DNA from: Clostridia bacterium | GTDB taxonomy: Bacteria; Bacillota; Clostridia; Oscillospirales; Acutalibacteraceae | NCBI GenBank assembly: GCA_024404095.1 | Contig: JAKSQO010000002.1 | Span: 78,756-142,755, forward strand | Direction: 5' to 3' | DNA length: 64,000 bases | Shown: piece by piece, positions 24,994 to 33,533 of the stretch | How positions within the stretch are numbered: the stretch's first letter is position 1 | How the letters are laid out: each line of letters begins with the position of its first letter | Made by a program: the position numbers and the translations under genes | The notes under the pieces: generated by a model | What the model was told of the DNA's origin: nothing | Seen by the model: the letters and a program-made list of their open reading frames with translations, nothing else | Database searches by the model: none

Positions 24994-25542
24994 ATGAGAG
25001 AGCTTTCTTTGAATGTTCTTGATATTGCTCAGAATTCCATTTCCGCCGACGCTTCACTTATTGAGATTGAAGTGCTCGAAAACACGGAAAGAAAAGAGCT
25101 TGTTATCGGTATTTACGATAACGGCAGAGGAATGACACCCGAGCAGGTACAGAATGTTCAGGATCCGTTCTTTACCACCCGCACAACACGTAAGGTCGGA
25201 ATGGGAATTCCGCTTTTCAAGCTTGCCGCCGAACAGACAGGCGGAAGCCTTGAAATCACTTCCGAGGTCGGTGTAGGAACAAGAGTACGCACACTCTTCA
25301 AAACCGACAGCATTGACTTTACGCCGCTGGGTGATATGGACTCGACAATTATTATGCTTATTACAATGAATACCGACCGTGACTTTATTTACCGTTTCGG
25401 TATTGATGAAAATGAATTTACCCTCTCCACACAGGAGCTTAAAGGAATTCTCGGCGATGTACCGCTTTCCGAACCTTCTGTAACGCAGTGGATAAGGGAA
25501 TATCTTTCAGAACAAACACAAAACATTCGTGGAGGTGTATGA
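24994..25542 (+). CDS. HATPase-fold ATP-binding protein inside the hydrogenase operon
   Basis: A 182-residue cytoplasmic protein whose first 110 residues are a GHKL/HATPase domain: N box LDIAQNSISA, G1 YDNGRGM and G2 VGMGIPLFK. There is no HisKA phosphoacceptor domain, so it cannot autophosphorylate like a sensor kinase; it resembles anti-sigma-factor or MutL/CheA-type ATP-binding modules. The C-terminal 70 residues are helical and unrecognised. It starts three bases after the NuoE-like gene and ends within the ribosome site of the next gene, so it is tightly tied to the operon. Similar ATPase genes occur in other clostridial hyd operons, but their role is not established. Confidence 0.82.
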   Translation: MRELSLNVLDIAQNSISADASLIEIEVLENTERKELVIGIYDNGRGMTPEQVQNVQDPFFTTRTTRKVGMGIPLFKLAAEQTGGSLEITSEVGVGTRVRTLFKTDSIDFTPLGDMDSTIIMLITMNTDRDFIYRFGIDENEFTLSTQELKGILGDVPLSEPSVTQWIREYLSEQTQNIRGGV

Positions 25543-25544
25543 TA

Positions 25545-25919
25545 ATGAAATCACTCGAAGAATTGATGGCTATCCGCGATAAGGCTAAGGCATCAATGAC
25601 TGACCGTGAAGGCACAGGCGACGGCATCCGTGTTGTTGTCGGCATGGCTACCTGCGGTATCGCAGCAGGCGCACGCCCCGTTCTCAACGCATTTGTTGAG
25701 GAGGTTGCCAAGAGAAATCTCAAGAACGTTTCTGTTGCTCAGACAGGCTGCATAGGTATGTGCCAGTATGAGCCTATCGTTGAAGTATTTGAACCGGGCA
25801 AGGAGAAGGTTACTTATGTTAAAGTAACTGCTGAAAAGGTGTCCGAAATCGTTGCAAGCCACATCGTCAACGGCAATCCCGTTGTTGACTATACAGTTGG
25901 CGCAGTAGTTAAAGACTAA
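25545..25919 (+). CDS. hndB: [2Fe-2S] thioredoxin-like hydrogenase subunit (HndB type)
   Basis: A 124-residue ferredoxin-like protein. A short helical N-terminus leads into VVVGMATCGIAAGA, then AQTGCIGMCQYEPI, giving the Cys spacing of the thioredoxin-like [2Fe-2S] fold. It matches HndB of NADP-reducing hydrogenases and supplies an extra electron relay. The start is set at ATG 25545, eight bases after GGAGGT; another ATG at 25539 sits too close. The upstream gene's stop lies in the same ribosome-site region, so translation is coupled. Confidence 0.85.
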   Translation: MKSLEELMAIRDKAKASMTDREGTGDGIRVVVGMATCGIAAGARPVLNAFVEEVAKRNLKNVSVAQTGCIGMCQYEPIVEVFEPGKEKVTYVKVTAEKVSEIVASHIVNGNPVVDYTVGAVVKD

Positions 25920-25931
25920 GGAGGAAAAACT

Positions 25932-27719
25932 ATGTATCGTTCACACGTACTTGTCTGCGGCGGTACCGGCTGTACCTCCTCTCACAGTGCCGAGATCATT
26001 GCTGCTCTTGAGAGTGAACTCAAGGCAAAGGGTCTCGAAAATGAGATTAAGGTTGTTAAAACCGGTTGCTTCGGACTTTGCGCTTTAGGCCCGATTATGA
26101 TTGTTTATCCCGAGGGATGCTTCTACAGCCAGGTTACTGTTGAAGACGTTCCCGAAATCGTTGAGGAGCATCTCCTCAAGGGTCGTATGGTTAAGCGTCT
26201 TCTTTATGATGAGACAGTCATGAAGGATGAAATCAAGCCCTTAAGCGAAACTAATTTCTACAAAAAGCAGAAGAGAATTGCTCTTCGTAACTGCGGTGTT
26301 ATCGATCCCGAAAACATCGACGAATATATCGCAATGGATGGTTATCAGGCTCTTGCAAAGTGTCTTACAGAGCTCAAGCCTGAAGACGTTATCCAGATAG
26401 TTAAGGATTCAGGCCTTCGAGGCAGAGGCGGCGGCGGATTCCCCACAGGCCTTAAGTGGAGCTTCACCGCTAAGAACAATGCAGACCAGAAGTATGTTGT
26501 CTGCAACGCTGACGAAGGTGACCCGGGTGCATTCATGGACCGTTCAGTTCTTGAAGGTGATCCCCACTGTATCGTTGAAGCTATGACAATCTGCGGTTAC
26601 GCAACAGGCGCAACTGAGGGTTATGTATACGTTCGTGCTGAGTACCCGATTGCTGTTTCACGTCTTCAGAAGGCTATCGAGCAGGCTCGTGAGTACGGTC
26701 TTCTCGGCAAGAACATCTTCAATTCAGGCTTTGACTTCGATCTTCATATCCGTCTTGGTGCAGGCGCATTCGTTTGCGGTGAAGAGACAGCTCTTATGAC
26801 ATCAATCGAAGGCAACCGCGGTGAGCCTCGTCCCCGTCCGCCGTATCCGGCAGTAAAGGGTCTTTTTGCTAAGCCGACAACAGAAAACAACGTTGAGACA
26901 TTTGCTAACATTCCTCAGATTATTCTCAATGGTGCTGAGTTCTTCAACTCAATGGGTACTGAGAAGTCATCAGGTACAAAGGTATTTGCTCTCGGCGGTA
27001 AGATTAATAACACAGGCCTTGTTGAAATCCCCATGGGTACAACACTCCGCGAAATCATCGAGGACATCGGTGGCGGCGTTCCCAACGGAAAGAAGTTCAA
27101 GGCTGCTCAGACAGGCGGTCCTTCAGGCGGATGTATTCCTGCTTCACTTATGGACACACCTATCGACTATGACAACCTCACAGCTATCGGCTGTATGATG
27201 GGTTCAGGTGGACTTATCGTTATGGACGAAGACAACTGTATGGTTGATATCGCTAAGTTCTTCCTCAACTTCACCGTTGACGAGTCATGCGGTAAGTGTA
27301 CTCCCTGCCGTATCGGTACTAAGAAGATGATGGAAATCCTCGATAAGATTACAAGCGGTAAGGGAACTCTTGAAGATCTTGACGAGCTTGAGAGACTTGC
27401 ATATTACATCAAGGATAACTCACTTTGCGGTCTTGGTCAGACAGCTCCCAACCCGGTTCTTGCAACACTTCGCTTCTTCAAGGATGAGTACATTGCTCAT
27501 GTTGTTGACAAGAAGTGCCCCGCAGGTGTATGTAAGGCTCTCCTTAACTTCTCTATCGATGCTGATAAGTGTAAGGGCTGTACTGCCTGTGCAAGAAAGT
27601 GCCCGGCAGGTGCTATCTCAGGTACTGTAAAGAATCCGCACGTTATCGACACAGACAAGTGCCTCAAGTGCGGCGTATGTATGGATACATGTAGATTTAA
27701 TGCAATTTCAAAGAAGTAA
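25932..27719 (+). CDS. hndC: NADH-binding NuoF-like hydrogenase subunit (HydB/HndC type)
   Basis: A 595-residue flavoprotein. Domains in order: an N-terminal thioredoxin-like [2Fe-2S] domain (about 1-90, CGGTGC and TGCFGLCALGP), the NuoF core with the FMN/NADH glycine-rich loop RGRGGGGFPTG (about 165-175) and GEETALM, the NuoF 4Fe-4S site ESCGKCTPCRIG (about 455), and a C-terminal 2[4Fe-4S] ferredoxin (CKGCTACARKC and CLKCGVCMDTC). It oxidises or reduces NAD and is the proposed bifurcation centre in HydABC complexes. The start follows AAGGAGG. Confidence 0.94.
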   Translation: MYRSHVLVCGGTGCTSSHSAEIIAALESELKAKGLENEIKVVKTGCFGLCALGPIMIVYPEGCFYSQVTVEDVPEIVEEHLLKGRMVKRLLYDETVMKDEIKPLSETNFYKKQKRIALRNCGVIDPENIDEYIAMDGYQALAKCLTELKPEDVIQIVKDSGLRGRGGGGFPTGLKWSFTAKNNADQKYVVCNADEGDPGAFMDRSVLEGDPHCIVEAMTICGYATGATEGYVYVRAEYPIAVSRLQKAIEQAREYGLLGKNIFNSGFDFDLHIRLGAGAFVCGEETALMTSIEGNRGEPRPRPPYPAVKGLFAKPTTENNVETFANIPQIILNGAEFFNSMGTEKSSGTKVFALGGKINNTGLVEIPMGTTLREIIEDIGGGVPNGKKFKAAQTGGPSGGCIPASLMDTPIDYDNLTAIGCMMGSGGLIVMDEDNCMVDIAKFFLNFTVDESCGKCTPCRIGTKKMMEILDKITSGKGTLEDLDELERLAYYIKDNSLCGLGQTAPNPVLATLRFFKDEYIAHVVDKKCPAGVCKALLNFSIDADKCKGCTACARKCPAGAISGTVKNPHVIDTDKCLKCGVCMDTCRFNAISKK

Positions 27720-27732
27720 GGAGCGTGTCATA

Positions 27733-29478
27733 ATGGAAATGGTAAATATTAAAATTAACGGCATGCCCTTCAGCGTGCCCAACGGCATTTCAATTCTTGA
27801 GGCAGCTCGCTATGCAGGAATCGAAATTCCTACACTTTGCTTCCTTAAGGAAATTAACGAAATCGGCGCTTGCCGTATCTGCATGGTTGAGGTTAAGGGC
27901 GCAAGAAGCCTTGTTTCAGCCTGCGTATTCCCCGTAAATGAGGGTATGGAAATTTTCACAAACTCAAAGAGAGTTCGTGATTCAAGAAAAACAACACTTG
28001 AGCTTATCCTTTCAACTCATAACCGTAAGTGCCTTTCCTGCGTAAGAAGCGGCAACTGCGAGCTTCAGAAGCTCTGCAAGGAGTACGGTGTTGAGGATGA
28101 AGGCCGTTTCGACGGTGCAAAGCCGAACTATGCATATGACGATTCAATGGCTCATATGATTCGTGATAACAGCAAGTGTATTCTTTGCCGTCGCTGTGTA
28201 GCTGCTTGTAATAATCAGGCTATCTCAGTTATCGGCGCAAATGCCCGTGGCTTTGATACCTGCATCACTTCTCCCTTCGAGAGAAATATTCAGGAATACT
28301 CATGTATCTCCTGCGGTCAGTGTATTGTAAACTGCCCCACAGGTGCTCTTCGTGAGAAGGATGATACAGACAAGGTTCTTGCTGCTATCAATGATCCTGA
28401 TAAGTATGTTGTTGTTCAGACAGCTCCTGCTGTTCGTGCTGCAATCGCTGAGGAATTCGGCAATCCTATCGGCACAAACGGCGAGGGCAAGATGGTTGCA
28501 GCTCTCCGTCGTCTCGGATTCGATAAGGTATTCGATACAAACTTCTCTGCTGACCTTACAATTATGGAAGAGTCAAACGAGCTTGTTGAGAGAATTACAA
28601 ACGGCGGTACACTTCCGATGATCACATCATGCTCACCCGGATGGATTAAGTACTGTGAGTTCTACTATCCTGAGCAGCTTGATCACCTTTCAACATGCAA
28701 GTCACCTCAGCAGATGTTCGGCGCAACAATCAAGACATGGTATGCTGATAAGTTCGGCATTGATCCTGCTAAGATTGTTTCAGTCAGCGTTATGCCCTGT
28801 ACTGCAAAGAAGTTCGAGGTTGGACGTGACGATCAGAGCGCTGCGGGTTATCCCGATGTTGATATTTCAATCACAACACGTGAGCTTGCAAGAATGATCA
28901 AGGGCGCAGGCATCAACTTCAATATGCTTCCCGATGAAGCATTTGACAGTCCTCTTGGTGAGGGTTCAGGTGCAGCTGTTATCTTCGGCGCAACAGGCGG
29001 TGTTATGGAGGCAGCTCTCCGTACAGCAGTTGAGAAGATTACAGGCAAGACTCTTGACAATGTTGAGTTTGCAGAAGTTCGTGGCATGGACGGCGTTAAG
29101 GAAGCAACTTACGCAGTAGGCGACCTCGAGGTTAAGGTTGCTGTCGTAAGCGGTACAGCTAACGCAAAGAAGATTATGGAGCAGGTTAAGAATGGTACAA
29201 GCGAGTATCAGTTCATTGAGATAATGGCTTGTCCCGGTGGTTGTATCAACGGCGGCGGTCAGCCCATTGTTGATGCAAATGTTCGTAACTTTGAAGACTT
29301 CAGAGCAAAGCGTGCATCTGTTCTTTACAATATTGATAAAGAAAACGCAAACCGTAAGTCACATGAGAACACAGCTATTAAGCGTGTTTATGAGGAGTTC
29401 TTCGGTGAACCCGGCAGCCATAAGGCTCACGAGATTCTTCATACAAGTTATGTAAAGCGCGGACTTTATAACAACTGA
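27733..29478 (+). CDS. hndD: [FeFe]-hydrogenase catalytic subunit (HydA/HndD type)
   Basis: The 581-residue subunit that makes or consumes H2. An N-terminal [2Fe-2S] domain (CFLKEINEIGACRIC) is followed by a His-Cys3 4Fe-4S site (HNRKCLSCVRSGNC) and two 4Fe-4S motifs (CILCRRCVAAC and CISCGQCIVNC). The H-cluster motifs are L1 TSCSPGW, L2 MPCTAKKFE and L3 EIMACPGGCINGGGQP, and the C-terminal small-subunit-like segment is RKSHENTAI. L1 has Ser where monomeric clostridial enzymes have a second Cys; I recall this form from multimeric NAD(P)-linked enzymes. The start at 27733 follows AAGGAG; the longer frame overlaps the previous gene. H2 output here probably re-oxidises NADH plus ferredoxin from fermentation. 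Maturases hydE, hydF and hydG are not in the window. Confidence 0.95.
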   Translation: MEMVNIKINGMPFSVPNGISILEAARYAGIEIPTLCFLKEINEIGACRICMVEVKGARSLVSACVFPVNEGMEIFTNSKRVRDSRKTTLELILSTHNRKCLSCVRSGNCELQKLCKEYGVEDEGRFDGAKPNYAYDDSMAHMIRDNSKCILCRRCVAACNNQAISVIGANARGFDTCITSPFERNIQEYSCISCGQCIVNCPTGALREKDDTDKVLAAINDPDKYVVVQTAPAVRAAIAEEFGNPIGTNGEGKMVAALRRLGFDKVFDTNFSADLTIMEESNELVERITNGGTLPMITSCSPGWIKYCEFYYPEQLDHLSTCKSPQQMFGATIKTWYADKFGIDPAKIVSVSVMPCTAKKFEVGRDDQSAAGYPDVDISITTRELARMIKGAGINFNMLPDEAFDSPLGEGSGAAVIFGATGGVMEAALRTAVEKITGKTLDNVEFAEVRGMDGVKEATYAVGDLEVKVAVVSGTANAKKIMEQVKNGTSEYQFIEIMACPGGCINGGGQPIVDANVRNFEDFRAKRASVLYNIDKENANRKSHENTAIKRVYEEFFGEPGSHKAHEILHTSYVKRGLYNN

Positions 29479-29487
29479 TTATAAATA

Positions 29488-29518
29488 AAAATCCCCGGGT
29501 TCGCTCGGGGATTTTTTC
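29488..29518 (+). terminator. Terminator after the hydrogenase operon
   Basis: Arms aatccccg and cggggatt with flanking A and T runs (ending TTTTTT). Confidence 0.9.
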
Positions 29519-29534
29519 ATGGAGGTAAACAAAT

Positions 29535-30509
29535 ATGCTTAAGTTTGGCGTTATAGGGTCGGGCTGGATAGCAGAAGAGTTTATAAAAGGCACACAACTT
29601 GTTGTCGGAATGGAATTTTCGGCTATGTATTCGCGTACATATGAAAAAGGGAAAGCGTTTTCCGTTAAGTATGCCGATGTCCCGATTTTTACAGACTTAA
29701 ACAAATTTGCTAAGTCTGATATAGACGCAGTTTACATTGCAAGCCCTAATTCCTTACATTATTCACAGAGTAAGCTGATGCTTGAAAACGGAAAGCACGT
29801 TTTGTGTGAGAAGCCGATAACAAATTCACCCGATGAATTCGTTGAACTCTCTGAGCTTGCGAAGAGCAAAAATCTTATCTATACAGAAGCGATTATGATG
29901 CTTCATCTTCCTGCGAAGAATGAATTAAAAAATGCGTTAAAAAAGATTGGAAAAATTTCGTCAGCTCACTTCGATTTTTCTCAGCTTTCTTCAAAATATC
30001 CTGCGCTGAAACGGGGAGAAAACCCGAACATTTTTAACCCGGAAATGAAGACGGGTTGCTTGCGTGATTTAGGTATCTATTGCTTCTATCCTGCGGTAGA
30101 GTATTTCGGAATTCCCGAAAGAGTTACAGCGACAGCGGGCTTTGTTGAAACAGGTGCAGACGGCTGGGGTACTGCAATTCTTGATTATGCGGATAAGCAG
30201 GTAACGCTTACATACTCTAAACTTGGACAGAGCTATCTCGGTTCGCAGATTTTAGGCGATGAGGGTACAATCACCATTGAATCAATCTCGAAGCTTTGCA
30301 ATATAAATATTCATTATAAAGACGGGAGTTCAGAGAAAATATTTGGTGAAATTCCAAAGCACGAGCTTATGAGCTATGAAGCAAAAAGTTTTTATAATTA
30401 CATAAAAAACTTTGATGAATTCAAGGAAGAATACTTTGAAAATAATTCAAAAATTCTTGCGGTTTCCAAGCTCATGTCTGAAGTGAAAAAACAATCACAA
30501 ATTAAATAA
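29535..30509 (+). CDS. Gfo/Idh/MocA-family NAD(P)-dependent oxidoreductase
   Basis: A 324-residue cytoplasmic dehydrogenase. The Rossmann motif GVIGSGWIAEEF (5-16) is followed by SPNSLHYSQSKLMLENGKHVLCEKPI, the family signature with the catalytic Lys of CEKP. The C-terminal alpha/beta substrate domain includes GCLRDLGIYC. These enzymes oxidise or reduce sugars, inositols or related dihydrodiols; the substrate cannot be read off. It starts after GGAGGT and lies alone between two terminators. The trans-dihydrodiol-dehydrogenase-like subgroup is the closest in feel (FxQLSSKYPALKRG region), but this is a weak assignment. Confidence 0.9.
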   Translation: MLKFGVIGSGWIAEEFIKGTQLVVGMEFSAMYSRTYEKGKAFSVKYADVPIFTDLNKFAKSDIDAVYIASPNSLHYSQSKLMLENGKHVLCEKPITNSPDEFVELSELAKSKNLIYTEAIMMLHLPAKNELKNALKKIGKISSAHFDFSQLSSKYPALKRGENPNIFNPEMKTGCLRDLGIYCFYPAVEYFGIPERVTATAGFVETGADGWGTAILDYADKQVTLTYSKLGQSYLGSQILGDEGTITIESISKLCNINIHYKDGSSEKIFGEIPKHELMSYEAKSFYNYIKNFDEFKEEYFENNSKILAVSKLMSEVKKQSQIK

Positions 30510-30518
30510 AAAATTCAA

Positions 30519-30560
30519 AAAATTGCGGGAATCTTTTTTGTTTATTTCCGCAATTTTCTT
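30519..30560 (+). terminator. Terminator after the oxidoreductase gene
   Basis: Arms aaaattgcgggaa and ttccgcaatttt with a T-rich loop, followed by cttttgctttt. Confidence 0.75.
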
Positions 30561-30571
30561 TTGCTTTTGTA

Positions 30572-30600
30572 TTGACTATTTTGCTAAAATGTGATAAATT
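30572..30600 (+). promoter_or_regulatory. Promoter of the surface-structure cluster
   Basis: TTGACT (30572-30577), 17 bases, TAAATT (30595-30600); ATAAAT one base earlier is an alternative -10. It is the only clear promoter before the 20-kb set of same-strand genes and leaves a leader of about 95 bases. Confidence 0.5.
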
Positions 30601-30701
30601 AGTTGATGTGTATAAGTGTCTAAATGGGTATAGTGCGCCCTTTTGCAGACAACCACAATATCTTGTATTGCAGGATAATAACCTTACGGAGTGTGTCGCT
30701 T

Positions 30702-31448
30702 ATGGCTGAAAAAAAGACAAATTCTGCGTCAGGCAGCAAGCTCAGACCTTTAGAGCTTTTGTACAGACCGGTATTTGATATTCATTTGAATATGGCGATT
30801 GACTATGAAACGTCAATGCGAATCAACGATCGTTCGCTTGGTGTTCTTCTTGAAAAAACTTTTATTCCCGTTGCGGAAAAGTCAAGCCAGGTTATTCAGC
30901 TCAATCTCTGGGCAGTCGAGGAAGCCTGTGAAGCGATGAAGCGATGTGAGGAACGAGAGGCTGATGTAAACAGTGTTATACTCTGGATTTCTGTCAAATC
31001 TCTTGCTAAAAAGAATTTTGTTGATAAGGTAATTAAAATTGCCGATAAATACGGAATTAACCACGACAGCTTCTGCTTCAATATAAACGAGAGTATTCTT
31101 GAGGCTGTTAAGGAACAGGTTATAGAAAGTATTACAAAGCTTCGTGAAAACGGTTTCAAGGTTTCAATTGATGACCTTGGTCTTGAATATACATCACTTT
31201 CAAACCTTACTCATTATGAAGTTGATTATATAGGCATTCATTCAAGCCTTGTTGACGGAATAATGACAAGTGAAAAAGTTCAGAATATGCTTCAGGGCAT
31301 TATTGATTTCTGTAAGAAACTTGATACGCAGGTCAGAGTTGACGGCGTTGAATCAAAAGAAATGTTTGATTTACTTAATAAGATGGGTGTTGACCAGTTT
31401 ACAGGACCTTATTTCGGAGAGCCCATGAAGGAAAAGCAAATCAGTTAA
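30702..31448 (+). CDS. Degenerate EAL-domain protein
   Basis: A 248-residue cytoplasmic protein with the overall EAL (c-di-GMP phosphodiesterase) fold but broken active-site motifs. E-A-L-x-R is E36-T-S-M-R40. The DD pair survives in VSIDDLGLEYTSL. The D-x-x-K-I-D motif has become D-x-x-G-I-H, losing the catalytic Lys and Asp. The Q-G-Y-x-F motif is T-G-P-Y-F. Hydrolysis is therefore unlikely; such proteins bind c-di-GMP or act as protein-binding modules. It begins the surface-structure cluster, 13 bases before the next gene, so it may connect second-messenger level to surface assembly. The start at 30702 follows ACGGAGTG; no N-terminal sensory domain is present. Confidence 0.82.
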   Translation: MAEKKTNSASGSKLRPLELLYRPVFDIHLNMAIDYETSMRINDRSLGVLLEKTFIPVAEKSSQVIQLNLWAVEEACEAMKRCEEREADVNSVILWISVKSLAKKNFVDKVIKIADKYGINHDSFCFNINESILEAVKEQVIESITKLRENGFKVSIDDLGLEYTSLSNLTHYEVDYIGIHSSLVDGIMTSEKVQNMLQGIIDFCKKLDTQVRVDGVESKEMFDLLNKMGVDQFTGPYFGEPMKEKQIS

Positions 31449-31461
31449 GGAGAGGATAAGC

Positions 31462-32268
31462 TTGGCAAAGAAGAATAAGAACGACCAGGCACCGAACGAG
31501 GAAGCTCTTCAGTATGACGACAGAATGAGTAAATACGGTGTTAAAACCGAGTCGAAAAAAGTTAAAAAGAGAGAGGCTCTCATAAGAATACTTGTTATTA
31601 TACTTGTTATTCTTTTACTGTTCCTTTCAATTATGTTTGCTTGTTCATCATACATAAACAAGGCCGGTGACTTCACGGTTACTATGGATAAGGATGCTTT
31701 CAACATGGGTATCACCCTTTCGGAAACACCAGATTTCAAAAGACCTACAAGATTCCTTGCAGGTGAAAAGTGCGAGGATATGCGCGAATGTACGCTTGGA
31801 TGGCTGCCCGAAGATATCGATGATATCAACGGTACACATAATCGTTCCAACGGACAGGAATTTCTTGCATATACATTCTATGTAAAGAATGCAGGCGAGG
31901 TTGACGTAGGTTATTATGCATCAATCAAAATTGATTCAGCCGCTCTCGGCGTTGACGATGCGATGCGTGTAATGGTATATCATAATGGCGAGCCTTCAAT
32001 TTACGCAAAGCCGAAGAAGGGCACACAGAGCGTGCTTGAAGATAACGCAGGTTATTATGAAATAGATAAGAACTTCATTTCAGACGAAAAGGTTATGAGT
32101 CGTGAAGAGAAGTATTTCCCGGTTGGAGCAATTGACAAGTATACAGTTGTTATCTGGCTGGAAGGTTGGGATCCTGAATGTGTGGACGACATTCTTCAGG
32201 GAGAGGTTAAGCTTTCAATGAATTTCGCTGCTTACGAGCTCGATGGTAGTGACGGATCGGCTGCATAA
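31462..32268 (+). CDS. Single-pass membrane protein with TasA-like extracellular domain
   Basis: A 268-residue protein starting at TTG after AAGGAGAGG. Residues 1-40 are charged and cytoplasmic; one helix (about 44-66, ILVIILVILLLFLSIMFA) anchors it; the remaining 200 residues face outside and are beta-rich. The end carries VVIWLEGWDPECVDD, the same W-x-E-G-x-D-x-x-C-x-x-D motif found at the ends of the two secreted subunits at 32381 and 33534. It lacks the AWF signal-peptide motif, so it stays anchored. A base or assembly-initiation role, as TapA has for TasA in Bacillus, is inference. It has no family name that I recognise. Confidence 0.72.
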   Translation: MAKKNKNDQAPNEEALQYDDRMSKYGVKTESKKVKKREALIRILVIILVILLLFLSIMFACSSYINKAGDFTVTMDKDAFNMGITLSETPDFKRPTRFLAGEKCEDMRECTLGWLPEDIDDINGTHNRSNGQEFLAYTFYVKNAGEVDVGYYASIKIDSAALGVDDAMRVMVYHNGEPSIYAKPKKGTQSVLEDNAGYYEIDKNFISDEKVMSREEKYFPVGAIDKYTVVIWLEGWDPECVDDILQGEVKLSMNFAAYELDGSDGSAA

Positions 32269-32380
32269 AAGCAGAAATTCAGTTAAGCTTGATTTTTCAG
32301 AAGAATATCCGAAACATTTTGGATATATAAATCATTTTAACGTTTTCCCGTTTTAATGAAATCTATAAGGAGGTAAAGAA

Positions 32381-33325
32381 ATGGAAAAGAAGAATCAGAA
32401 GAAAAGAGCAATATATGCTGCTATCGCAATGCTCCTTGTTTCAGCTATTGTAATGACAACAGCATCATTTGCTTGGTTCTCACTCGGAAGAAGCGCTCAG
32501 GTTGATAACCTTGATCTTAAGGTTACAAAAGAAGGCGAAGGTATAGCAATTTCTGCAAATGCATCAAAGTTTACAGATACAATTACTTTTGAAGAACTTC
32601 AGGGTACAGCATCTTCAGACTTTAAAGCAGTTTCTACAGAGTATAACTATTTCCCTGAGAGAATCAGCCCTTCATCATCAGAATTTACAACTAACTCTCT
32701 GCCCGCATTCTTCACAGGCGGCATTGATAAGGTTGCAAAGAAGATGTATGCTACTGCTTCAACATCTGCTGACGGTAAAACAATTTACGGTAAAGGCAAT
32801 GATGAAGTCCCTTCAGGTGCAACAGCTGCAAGCTTCTACGCTTTTGACATCTTCATTAAGCTTGAAGGTAAGGATTCAGCTAAGATTAAGATGAGCAATT
32901 CTGCTATCAACGTTACAGCTGATCCCGACGAGTCAAGAGAAGAAGGCAATGCTGCTTTCTATGAAGCAACAGCTAAGGCTATGAGAATGGGTTTTGTTAA
33001 CTGCGGTGTTACAACTTCAGAAAACCAGACTCCTTCAGGTACTGAGGCAACTATTTTCGGTATTGCAGAATCCGATGCTCGTAACACAAAGCCTGTTAAG
33101 GCTGCCGGCGAGTATGACGTTGCTGAAGGTGCAAGCACAGTTACAAGTCTTTCTACAAGCTATGCTTGCCAGGTTGACCAGGGTTCTGAGGATGTTACTC
33201 TTACTCTTTCCAGAGGTGTTAACCAGCTCAGAGTTTACATCTGGATGGAAGGTCAGGATGCTAACTGCACAAACGATCTTATGAGTGAGTACATATCAGC
33301 AAATATCGTTTTCACACTGGTTTAA
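32381..33325 (+). CDS. TasA/camelysin-like secreted subunit with AWF signal peptide (1)
   Basis: A 314-residue exported protein. Residues 1-33 are a SipW-type signal peptide: basic start, hydrophobic core, then T-A-S-F-A31-W-F, the AWF signature expected at the cleavage region. The mature part is beta-rich, low in charge bias, with conserved Cys in MGFVNCGV, SYACQVDQG and WMEGQDANCTND. It closely parallels the next gene in order of motifs. TasA and camelysin relatives form extracellular fibres or surface layers. A strong AAGGAGG site, isolated spacing and codon regularity suggest high expression. Export and trimming would be by the SipW-type peptidases encoded downstream; fibre formation itself is inferred. 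Confidence 0.78.
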   Translation: MEKKNQKKRAIYAAIAMLLVSAIVMTTASFAWFSLGRSAQVDNLDLKVTKEGEGIAISANASKFTDTITFEELQGTASSDFKAVSTEYNYFPERISPSSSEFTTNSLPAFFTGGIDKVAKKMYATASTSADGKTIYGKGNDEVPSGATAASFYAFDIFIKLEGKDSAKIKMSNSAINVTADPDESREEGNAAFYEATAKAMRMGFVNCGVTTSENQTPSGTEATIFGIAESDARNTKPVKAAGEYDVAEGASTVTSLSTSYACQVDQGSEDVTLTLSRGVNQLRVYIWMEGQDANCTNDLMSEYISANIVFTLV

Positions 33326-33358
33326 CCTAAATTATTTCTTTACTAATTATGTTTAATA

Positions 33359-33446
33359 CTTCCGGGAAAGATTAAACGATTGGTAATGACCTTTTTAGGA
33401 AATTGCCTGCAAACAGGCCTGTAAAAAGTTTATTTTTCCCGGGAAG
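33359..33446 (+). promoter_or_regulatory. Structured spacer between the two subunit genes
   Basis: In the 208-base gap, cttccgggaaa (33359-33369) pairs with tttcccgggaag (33435-33446) around inner hairpins such as gcctg-caaa-caggc. A second inverted pair, ttggcg / cgccaa, lies near 33477-33500. No long T-run follows. The likely roles are mRNA processing or 3'-end protection, giving the two subunits separate expression levels. Confidence 0.4.
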
Positions 33447-33533
33447 AAAAACATTTTTAGATTATCACTTGTGCGTTTGGCGGCGCGTTAACGGTCGCCA
33501 AAAAGCATAAAATCTTTATGGAGGTAAAGATAA

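Noticed and set aside
25439..25862. Minus-strand frames opposite hndB
   Set aside because: hndB has intact Cys ligands and coupling to its neighbours; the antisense frames have none of these features.
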